A stretch of DNA of 64,000 bases from Punctularia strigosozonata HHB-11173 SS5. Lineage: Eukaryota; Basidiomycota; Agaricomycetes; Corticiales; Punctulariaceae. Where the stretch lies: NCBI RefSeq assembly GCF_000264995.1, contig NW_006767433.1, forward strand, positions 1,148,876 through 1,212,875, given 5' to 3'. Below, piece by piece: positions 55,683 to 64,000 of the stretch. Numbering within the stretch: the first letter of the stretch is position 1; each line of letters starts with the position of its first letter. The notes beneath the pieces were generated by a model that saw only the letters and a list, made by a program, of their open reading frames with translations, was not told the DNA's origin and ran no database searches. Both the position numbers and the translations under genes were made by a program.

Positions 55683-56203
55683 CGCTATCGCACCCGAGGA
55701 TTCCCCTGGGTGGTGGAAGCAAAACAATCTTTCATACGTGTTAGCTAAAGAACTATCGATGTGTGACTTGCATGCCGTGAATCTATTCTACTAGCCCGAT
55801 TATCCCCCGTTGAATTTGCATGATTCAATCGACCGCGACATCAATTATTCATCAATGACTTGAAATCTCGTTGAGTGGGTGTGTGTAATGGAAGTCAGGA
55901 ACAGACGACCATGGTGTATGACTGAAAACCATCGCTAATATTCTTAATATCAGTGTGATGAAGTCGTACATAGAGCCTAACGAATGCGAGGACTGGGTCT
56001 TGTTTATTGACTTATTCGCCGCGCCTATCAAAAAAGCGATGAATTAAGGTCTGCCTGTGGGAGACTAGTTCGGACTGGAAAATGACGTCAGAACGGTCAG
56101 ACCGAGAATGCGCCGCGGCACCGCTCATCGTGTTCACGCACTTCGCTGTAGCTTCGACCCCTAGCAGCTCAGCTTTTCATACACTCTCCCTTGGCTTATC
56201 GTC
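55683..56203. other. Intergenic region, nothing recognised
   Basis: Lies between two plus-strand genes. An open frame overlapping 55683-55794 in another phase might be an alternative last exon of the preceding gene, but has no support. Confidence 0.4.
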
Positions 56204-57212
56204 ATGTCATCCTTTCCCGACTATTATACCTTGCTGAATGTCCCAAGAACGGCAACCACAGACGAGATACGACAGGCGAGTTATTTATCAGCTCCGCAGT
56301 TATCCGCAGGTTCACTAATATTTGGCGTCATCAGGCATACAAGAGAGAATCACTCAAGTAGGGACAAACCAGTGAATCCAACACTGCGCCATTTTTATGA
56401 CTTTGCAACGACAGGACCCATCCAGATCGTCTGACGAGGGCGTCGCCTGCTGAAAAGCAGGCTGCTACGGAGAAGTTCCAAGCAGGCAAGTCTGCCGGTC
56501 CTGCTCTACGGCCCTTGTCTCATTATCATGCGACGCTGCTGCCCCTTACATGAACAGTGCGTCTATAAATGCTCGCGTCTCCCTCCATATGAGCTCAATG
56601 GTCACAGGTCGCGGACGCGTATTACGTACTCTCGGACTCCCAAAGACGAAAGGAGTACGACCACCTCTACGGCGCACGAGCAGAGTCAGAGAAGACGGCT
56701 GAGGACCCCGGAGCATCCGCAAATTTCTTCTCAACGTTCGCCAACATGTTCGCAGGGGCAGGGGCAGGGCCGACCCCCCAGCCAGATGCAAATGCTGCCG
56801 GTCAACGCCCCGATGCTAACGGCGTCTTCACGGATGTCTTCGAAGAGGTATGCATGCTCTCAGGTGTTGCATCCCAACGTTCTTTTATACAATGGAATGG
56901 CAGTTGTTACGTCCGGAGGTTGAACGGCATGCGAACTGGTGGTCTTATCTTGGCGCTGCAAGCGGGGCCGGCATAGGATTCATTATAGCCAACATTCCCG
57001 GACTCATGGTTGGCGCTTACGGCGGGAAGAAGCTCGGCCAAATACGCGACGCGAAGGGCAAAGCCGTTGGTGCCGTGTTTATGGAGCTGGGTAATGACCA
57101 GAAGGCCGAGGTACCGTAAACCTATGCATCGACCCGTTGGTGGATGGCTGAGACTCCTTTCCAGATTCTGCGTGCGCTGGCAATGAAGGTGCTCGGAACT
57201 GCCATGGCGTAG
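56204..57212 (+). CDS. J-domain protein with a glycine-zipper membrane segment
   Basis: Hsp40-type co-chaperone. The J domain is built from small exons: MSSFPDYYTLLNVPRTATT then DEIRQ, AYKRESLK, THPDRLTRASPAEKQAATEK, and VADAYYVLSDSQRRKEYDHL. HPD, the Hsp70-stimulating motif, is intact. A Gly/Pro/Ala-rich linker follows. The C-terminal exon has LLRPEVERHANWWSYLGAAS, then GIGFIIANIPGLMVGAYGGK, a glycine-zipper hydrophobic segment, and after a last intron ILRALAMKVLGTAMA. Intron 1 (56276-56334) is GC-AG with donor CAG|GCGAGT. Intron 3 begins at 56486 with the same class of donor (CAG|GCAAGT); its acceptor is either 56593 or 56607 and the two give slightly different J domains. Confidence 0.82.
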
Positions 57213-57485
57213 TACAATATACGAGGCCCCAATGCTACTCATACCCATCGCTGCTTATTTCTAGTATCTGCGGATTGTACGGATATGTATAAGTACAATA
57301 TAATATATCTTTGAATACGAGCAAAACGCTAGATTCAACCTAAAAAATGGGACGGAAGGGCAGTAGAGACCAGATTACATGTTTTACACCCCATATCAGG
57401 GAGGGACTTGAGAAACTGGAAACATATCGATGATTTGATGCATTTTTGCACAGGATGACTTGATGCTTCATGGTTGAATGCGGCT

Positions 57486-58662
57486 TTAATGCCAGAGCTC
57501 ACCGGCGTCTCCTTCGGCAGTGTCGCGCTGTGAGCTTACGCTCTGCAGAGGGGTATAGTCGTTAAGGCCGCCCGCGCCACTGGCCAACGCCAGCGTGATC
57601 GCAGCCAGCGCCTTGTCAGCGCGCGACGCCGTCGGACCGGGGGATGCGATACTGGGCGGCAAGATGCCGTCCGGCGACCCTCCGCGATGTGTTTTGTTTT
57701 GAGTTGCCGGATTGGGGTGCGGAGGAGCGATGGACGGTGGCAGGGAAAGCGCGGAGATGGATGGATCCAGCGTGTCGTCTGATGGGAGGCGTACGGCTGG
57801 GGTGAGCACCGCCGAGGACGCGGGCGAGGTAGATAACGAGCCCGGAGAAGCGCGGGGGTCGTATGAGACAGCTGTATGCGCCGCACCGACATCAGGTGGG
57901 TCGAGTTCCATTGCATCCGGCGAGCTTTCGTGCGCATTGGACGATGCGGATGTTGGATCGCTGACGAGACTGGTATCTCCAATGAACACCACATCTTCGT
58001 CATCACCCCCTTCGTCTTCCTCGCCAGCCGCGTCTTGCGTGCGTCTAGTCTCCGACCTTGAGCGTCGTTGCTCGCGCAGCTCCTTCGCGTACGCGTACGG
58101 CCCGGGTCTGCTCCTGGTCCCTTCCATCTCTCGCATACGTTTGACCAGACCCTCCTCGCTGTCAATGACAGCTTTGTGAAGCTCGTCGAATGCCTCACAT
58201 CGCATCCGTAGCAGATCGAATTCCGTGAGACTCGAGATCCCAGCGTCGTTGGTGAGATGGGGATTTGCCGAAGGGCAATGGGACGCGGACATCCTTTGCA
58301 GGTTGAAATCCGCAGATCGGAACGGAAGCGGGGTACGCGTGGATGAAGAAGTGAAGGACTGTCTCCTCCGGTGCAGCGGGGGACGAGGCATCTGCGATTG
58401 CAGTCAGCTGTGCTGTCCTACTCAAGCAATCGAAGTGTACACCCACTTCGAGAGATATTTTTCTTGACTTCATTCTTCTTGTGTGGTCCATGTCTTCCCT
58501 ACCGTTCGACCTTTTCGCCACATGGGCGACTTTGCCGAGTCGGCGCGGAGGATCTCTGGGGTCGTCGAACGCGTACGTCCACGACGCAATCTCGTTTTCG
58601 GAAAACATGTCCGGATTGGCCGATCGTGAACGGCGGCGGTGGGACGGAGAGAGTAGCATCAT
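57486..58662 (-). CDS. Uncharacterised Ser/Arg-rich protein
   Basis: Two exons. Exon 1 starts MMLLSPSHRRRSRSANPDMF and continues NEIASWTYAFDDPRDPPRRL to KSRKISLE; a 57-nt intron joins it to MPRPPLHRRRQSFTSSSTRT. A conserved-looking segment is SSLTEFDLLRMRCEAFDELH then KAVIDSEEGLVKRMREMEGT. The rest is low complexity: acidic (EEDEGGDDEDVVFIGDTS) then Ser/Pro-rich. About 375 residues. No domain recognised. Basic and Ser-rich composition suggests a nuclear protein, but that is inference. It is convergent with the J-domain gene. Confidence 0.65.
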
Positions 58663-59030
58663 GCGTCGGGTACGGTGGTTGGATTATATGCGGTTAGAGC
58701 AGGGAACGGAGGCTGAGAAGGACTAGTGACTCTTCTCTGAAAGGCATGCGCGGCGCGCCAGATCTCCATGAGGTCAGTCATGAAGGTGTAAGCGCGGGAA
58801 AAATGGCTCATTTCGCCGGCCACGTTCGGAATATAACGCCTTCTTCGTTGGCTATTAGTGGCATTGTATTCGTGGTTGGCGACAACAATACACCGATGCG
58901 GTACATAACAGGTAGACAGACAATCGACAACCCTGGGGAACATGTGAGCTCTCGTGTTTCGGCTGAGCTGCTGCGACGCCGCGACGATGGAATTTCATGC
59001 GAACAATACCGACAGATAGAATGTGTTCAT
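58663..59030. other. Intergenic region, nothing recognised
   Basis: Promoter region of the Ser/Arg-rich gene and 3' flank of the next minus-strand gene. Confidence 0.4.
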
Positions 59031-62000
59031 TCATCCTAATCGCCTCGGACAAGCAGAAGACGGGAGCCTGGCTCTGGATGGCAGACGATCATGCGCCTGG
59101 AGGAATTGGGTTTGTGCATGCTCGCGATGCATTGAGGAATATATGACGTACCAGCGGGATCGCTCACTCGCCGAATTATGGCTGTCTGGCGGCAATGGCT
59201 GTTCCTTAAGCAGGGCTTGCACCTGGTACAATATAGATGACCAAACGTCCCGGTGGTATCGCATATAACTCTCACCCAACGGAGGAGCCGACCTCCACAG
59301 TCCTGCAAGCGGCTTTTCACGCAGCGGTGGAAGAAATCATCCTCCGCGTTTGTTTCGCTGATGCGTTCCAACCGAAGACATAACGTCATTGTCCACGGAG
59401 AAGACAAGAGGTACCTGACTGGAACGAGGGTGAGCCAACCGAAACGCGAGCATGGAACTGCAGCATTACCTGCGCTCGGAGCAGTCCATCGAAGCAACTC
59501 GGAGAGAGCAATGCAGACGGATGGACAAATCAGCAGTGCTAGAGCCATATCTTCACAGAAAAAGTGTTGCGTGAGTACGAGGAGCAAGATGTCCCGGAGA
59601 TAGTCCCAGGCTTCGATGGCAGTCAGAGCTGTACATGTCTTTAATCTGGCGGTCGCTATCACGTAGTTCGCCAAGCCACCTACGAAAGGAAAGTTAGAGG
59701 TTATCAGAGGGACGGGAGAACAATGAAATGCTCTCACAAGCAAGCATAAGGTTTTCCTCCTGATGTCGTATAACAAGCAACCAAATGGCCTCGTCATCCC
59801 AAAGCACGTTCACCTCGCCACCGTCATCCATCGAATCAGAACGTCGCATATCCTCCAGCATCGTCAAGGCATTCAACATCGGCGTCCCAAGGCGTCCAAG
59901 CAATTCGCAAGAGCGTTCAGCAGTCAAAAGATCCATGACTGAAGCCAGGAAAGTGGAGATAGTCCGACGATTGAAACACCTCCGACAGCGACCATTCCAG
60001 AGAATGGTGACGAGGTTGAGGATATGTGAGCAGTCATCCAAGTCGGCTTCGGTTTCTCCCCTGGGGACCTTGAAGCACGAGCTACACGCCACGTTGATAA
60101 TTTGTACTTCATACATCTCGGAAATATGGCTCACTTGTGTATATGCGAGAGTACTGTGACGGCGGCCACCACAGACACACCAATCAGATGCGCTTGACGA
60201 GTAAGAAGATGGCATACCTTGGTCCAGACGCAGCCTGAACGAGAATCTATCGTCTGATAGTGCTGAGTCAATCGCCACACTGACAGTCGCAGGAGCAACG
60301 AATCCCAGTGCGTCGATAATTTGATTGCGGACTTCAAGCCAGACGTCATTGAGAGTCTCCCGAAGACCATATATGAAGCAACGTACCGAGTCTGTCGGGT
60401 ACCAACGCCAACAGGCTGCAGAGGAGGTTCGCAAGCTCTGTTTCTTGCGATTTCCCGATTGACGATTGTGTCTCTAGACTTTCGAAGATCCGCGCGCCCA
60501 TCCGGCATGCACGGTAGAGGACTTTATGGATTGATTTCAAGTCATCAGATGATTCTGATTTGTCTTGAGCACCAAACACCGATACGGCGCGGCGCAGGAG
60601 ATGCTATATCACAGCGCCCAACAGCCCGGTTAGCAGAGCAAACGCAGGAGTATCGTCAAAGTGTACTCACAATCAGGGCATGAACGGCCGATGAGGGGTC
60701 CAGTGCCAGAGCTTTCGCAATGGTCGCGAAGTCGGGAGGAGCGGGTTCTGCTTCTTCGCTATCGCAATGGTAAAGCCACGTGCTGGTCTAGATGATAATT
60801 GAGGAGATGCAGGATTTCGTTCTCCACTACATACAATGTGCACGATGCAGCTTGCCCCGAGAAGCCGGCCGTCGTTCCATTGGCGCCACAGCCATGGTAC
60901 AACCAGTTCGTGGAAGATAAGTGCAGCCTGTTCCAGCTGAAGGTCCTTCGCTGGTGATAGGAGATCCACATCCGAAGCTGCTCCATCCACCGCAAATACA
61001 TCGGCGAGGAGCGTGAGTACAGCCGATAGTTTGGTAGGTTGAAACGGCGCTGAGTTCTCTTCGCCCTGTACGGATACGTTCTATATCAAGAAGTTTAGTG
61101 CAAGCGCATAAACTGGAGACTACGAGATGCGTACCGCGAGCAGCGCAATAAGCATTGCCGTATGCGCCTTGTTGAACCCGAGAGGATGGTATGATGCTTG
61201 TAACTCCGATAGCTTGGGAGCATAATGGAGCAGGACTTGTTCTACTTCTGCCCTTGACCTGCTTCAAACGTCATCATATGAAACTATAATACAGACCCTT
61301 GATGGCTTACATTTGATCATACAGTTCATAACTGTTACCCAGTCGCGGTCCTAGAACAAATGCGCCATACGAAAGAGCGAGCGCTATTCTACATGCTGCA
61401 GGAGACGCGCTCTCTGAAGACAGACAGAACGGCACGGAGGCCCATTCGCCTGAAAAAAGCATGCAATCAGCATCGAGATCGCAACAGAACACAACATACG
61501 TGGAAGCTGGGTTGCAGCACGGAACATGCCGTCGTTTCTACGCTGATCCAGGCCGGAGAAGGTCACGGTCTGTCCATTCCTATGGAATATCAGGTTTGTG
61601 ATCAAGTTGGCCAATTTGACTAATACGACGTCAACCCAAGATACGACAGCGGAGGCACGATGAACGTTTGTTTTTGAAGCAGCAATTTTCTGGAATGCAA
61701 TTCTGTATTCAAATAGAAGGTGGAGGGTTGGAGGTGCTACTGAGGGGATCGGAATGAATTGTGAGAGTCGGTATGCATATATGCGGCCACTATTGCTCAC
61801 GTAGCTGGCGCAGATCGGTCACGAAGGACCTTGTATCATCGGGAGTGCATGGATTCGCTATGATGGTGAACATTCTGTCTAATGAGATGAGCAATGCATT
61901 CGCTACATCTTCAAGTCTGGATTCGTGGGCTGGGAAATCCTGAAACTAATGTGAGAACTCGCGAGATTGCCACGGTAGGAGACTCGCCGTGTGTACAGAG

Positions 62001-62179
62001 CGAACGTCCATTTCTGCAAGCATTTGGATTGCGTCCGGCACCGCTGTCAGCGTTTTTCCTGACGCAACGCCAGCATAAGTGATAGGTGACCCAAATTCCG
62101 CGTCGGATCTCTGCGAAGAGTCGAAAAGACTGTTGTGTATGTCGGAGTCCGACTCCGGTTCCGTATCGCTTCCAGACAT
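59031..62179 (-). CDS. Large uncharacterised multi-exon protein
   Basis: A chain of about a dozen in-frame exons, total perhaps 800-900 residues. It starts MSGSDTEPESDSDIHNSLFD. Further blocks: FPAHESRLEDVANALLISLD, APPTLHLLFEYRIAFQKIAA, VSWVDVVLVKLANLITNLIF, RIALALSYGAFVLGPRLGNS, RSRAEVEQVLLHYAPKLSEL, NKAHTAMLIALLA, SAVLTLLADVFAVDGAASDV, ALIFHELVVPWLWRQWNDGR, FATIAKALALDPSSAVHALI, LNDVWLEVRNQIIDALGFVA, CELLGRLGTPMLNALTMLED, AIEAWDYLRDILLLVLTQHF and, in the last exon, SHNSASERSRWYVIYSSMHR. It is helical and leucine-rich, suggesting a repeat solenoid, but no family was recognised. Several exon borders in the last third are uncertain. It could also be two genes. Confidence 0.6.
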
Positions 62180-62325
62180 ATACGATACGATTCAAATGTA
62201 GTGGAAGTGACGCGATGTAGGCAGGGTATATGCGCTATAGTGCTCGAGGCCATGCTAGAAGTAAGCACGTGCCTCACACTAAAAATAAATTTCCCCATAT
62301 CTTGCGACCGAGTGCAAATGCCAAG

Positions 62326-63279
62326 TTATAATCCGCGTATGTCTTTGAGGAACGTTTCTAATCGAAATTTGGTTTCTAGTTTATCTTCATTACGGGAGAA
62401 TATAGCATCGAACACCTCCGACGATTCGGTGGCCTACGGAGCATCAGCGACGAGCCCGACCACCGATATAACACGTACCTCCCCCGAGAAGAACTCCAAG
62501 TCCTCCCATGGCTCGTCCTCCTCTGCTCTCAAGGCCATCAGCATCTCTCGCCTACCAGCACTGAGGCCGCCCGATAGTGAGTTCAAATTGTTCTTGTCGT
62601 CCGCGGCTTTCCTTGCAGAAACCTGAATATCCTTAGCGTCCGCGGCAGGCTTCCGTTCCTTCTTCTCGACTGGTGGCAGGGGAGCTTCATCTGGATCGGG
62701 GGGAGGTCCATCGTCTGATTCATCATCCGAATCCGCACCACGTCGTCTGCTTTTACGGTTCATGACGTCTAGATAGGTAAGCGTTGGTCGCAGTTGATGC
62801 GTCTCCGACACCGGATGCAAGTGTAGTTTTCCTATATACACCATTCAGCTCAGCTCAGATAGATCACATATCAGTCAGAGGGGTATACCGTCTCGCACGA
62901 CCCCCAGCATGTACACCCCTCGCTGCCCTATCTGCTCGCTCCTCATGCGCACCTCCGATAACCTCGGCTCACCAACTGCCCCACTCGTCTGCTGCTCCTG
63001 GTTCTTTTCGCGGTCATCTTCGACCCGAGCATGACCAAGTGCTTGCCCCTTTTCTGCGTTCCAAACTTCCTGGCGCGTGTCCACCGGGACATGCACCTCT
63101 AATCGTTTTACGCCTGGCTTTATTCTCGCTCGGATCCGCTTGCCGCTCGCCGCGGCTGATGGAGGCACTTGCAGCGGCCGTGTGAGCAGCGGATATTGAT
63201 GTATTTGCACATTTGGCGCCAGGGAGTCCGAGTAATGAATAGGTAGCACGGTTACTACTGGATCTTCGTCGATGTCCAT
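62326..63279 (-). CDS. RPC37: RNA polymerase III subunit RPC5 (Rpc37)
   Basis: Subunit of the Pol III Rpc37/Rpc53 subcomplex, involved in initiation, termination and reinitiation on tRNA and 5S genes. It starts MDIDEDPVVTVLPIHYSDSL, followed by LAPNVQIHQYPLLTRPLQVP, IRARIKPGVKRLEVHVPVDT, SEQIGQRGVYMLGVVRDG, HLHPVSETHQLRPTLTYLDV, MNRKSRRRGADSDDESDDGP and EDEPWEDLEFFSGEV. A 45-nt intron then joins to ATESSEVFDAIFSRNEDKLE and the C-terminal FRLETFLKDIRGL, the family's typical ending, with the stop at 62326. Two introns. A Gln/Lys-rich linker lies between. Blocks and order match RPC5 well. Confidence 0.85.
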
Positions 63280-63555
63280 GGGGGAAACCCAGAAGGTGCA
63301 TCAACTTTCGGTGTGGCTGTGTTCAGCCTACTCCTTTCAAGTTTCCGCCTTGGACCGGGTTTGGTGGCCGAACAGAAGATCTATTACAATCATTTCTGAT
63401 ATTCCGTCTGTCGAGTGCTCATCGGACGAATTCCCAAGGGTATTATCATATATATGAGACTTGGTGCGATATACAAAGCGAATACAAGTAATTGCGAACG
63501 AATATCGAAACTTCTCTTGCAGATGGTATACATTCGTGCAGCAGCTATGAGTCAT

Positions 63556-64000
63556 CTCAGAGATTCCGAAGCAGTGCGGCTGGTAATAACGATTCTGAGG
63601 TTGCCACGGGTAGCGGCGGAAGAGGAGGCTCTGTCTCATCAAATTTGAGTGACTTCCCAAGGTGGAGATTGGGCACATCCTCGTATGGAGTAGCATCCAT
63701 AGGAGAGCGCGTCTTCGCCAATTCAGGGTCGGTTCGCCAGGAAACGGTTGACAGAGTGCGAGTGCGAGTGCGAGTGAAATGTTCGTCCGATGCTCCCGGC
63801 GCGATGATGGTTTCCGCGAATCCTTGCTGATCCGCGTTCCTCCACGGACGACGACGGGGCGTAACGCTGGAGATCTCCGAAGTAATTGCAGACGCAGATG
63901 CCGTCGGTCGGTGCCGTTGTCTGAGGATGGGGCTCCAATCTTGCCGTTCACGGAGAGATGCCTCGCTTTCGCGACGACATAGGACTTGGTCAAAGCTGTA
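63556..64000 (-). CDS. 3' end of an uncharacterised gene running off the window
   Basis: A frame without any ATG upstream stays open for about 148 codons from the right edge to a stop at 63556, so the gene starts outside the window. It reads SFDQVLCRRESEASLRERQD, WSPILRQRHRPTASASAITS, VTPRRRPWRNADQQGFAETI, a (Thr-Arg)3 run, TVSWRTDPELAKTRSPMDAT and LHLGKSLKFDETEPPLPPLP, ending LLPAALLRNL. It is Arg/Pro/Ser-rich and probably disordered. No domain recognised. Two other frames are also open over much of this stretch; this one was preferred for length to the edge and for its conserved-looking end. Confidence 0.5.

Noticed and set aside
63337-63993. 218-codon minus-strand frame at the right edge beginning MTKSYVVAKARHLSVNGK
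   Set aside because: It overlaps another frame that is open to the window edge and has a more natural ending. The 218-codon frame becomes Arg/His/Tyr-rich and unlike a protein after the first third.
1-64000. Transposons, LTR elements, virus-derived genes, CRISPR arrays and rRNA genes
   Set aside because: No reverse transcriptase, transposase, integrase, capsid or regular spacer-repeat pattern was seen; only the small repeats listed were found.

Overview
The window reads as a nuclear contig from a mushroom-forming basidiomycete (Agaricomycetes). The evidence is dense genes cut by many short introns (mostly 45-65 nt), a class I hydrophobin, basidiomycete-style F-box proteins, a kinase with the mushroom-type HGDIRC catalytic loop, and small secreted cysteine-rich proteins. 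Most reading frames are broken by introns, so the gene models below were built by hand from frame continuity, splice-site sequence and family alignment from memory. No reverse transcriptase, integrase, transposase, LTR, CRISPR array or capsid gene was recognised.

Layout, left to right. 1-2.4 kb: an AT-richer stretch of unknown origin next to a kinase gene that stops in the middle of its catalytic domain. 2.5-13 kb: proteasome assembly factor Ump1 (+), an F-BAR/RhoGAP protein (-), prenylcysteine lyase copy A (+) and an ammonium transporter (-). 13-23 kb: a long acidic F-box protein (-), a PhzF-like epimerase/isomerase (-), a dienelactone hydrolase (+) and prenylcysteine lyase copy B (-). 23-30 kb: the most accessory-looking part, with long intergenic gaps. 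It holds a hydrophobin (-), an SDR oxidoreductase (-), two secreted cysteine-rich proteins (- and +), an unassigned ORF, a tandem repeat and a perfect-looking hairpin with telomere-like repeats in its loop. 30-46 kb: conserved housekeeping genes: Fpg DNA glycosylase (-), Pho85-type CDK (+), mitochondrial ribosomal protein mL43 (+), BAR-SH3 endocytic protein (-), HMG-box transcription factor (-), Rok1-type DEAD-box helicase (-), an F-box protein (+) and the CCA-adding enzyme (+). 46-64 kb: a multi-pass membrane protein with a long disordered tail (-), flavocytochrome b2 L-lactate dehydrogenase (-), alkaline ceramidase (-), a coiled-coil membrane protein (+), a J-domain protein (+), two uncharacterised proteins (-), RNA polymerase III subunit RPC5/Rpc37 (-), and the 3' end of a gene that runs off the right edge (-).

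The genes do not form one obvious pathway. Several are single members of basic systems: proteasome assembly, rRNA processing, tRNA maturation, tRNA/5S transcription, base-excision repair, phosphate/cell-cycle signalling, Rho signalling and endocytosis. The 8-23 kb part is richer in small-molecule enzymes (two prenylcysteine lyases, PhzF, dienelactone hydrolase, ammonium uptake), but there is no synthase to make it a metabolite cluster. I found no convincing new multi-gene system. The most unusual signals are the telomere-loop hairpin, the truncated kinase junction, repeated GC-AG introns, the duplicated W-x-GTAP-x-C secreted domain and a Glu-for-His change in the ammonium transporter.
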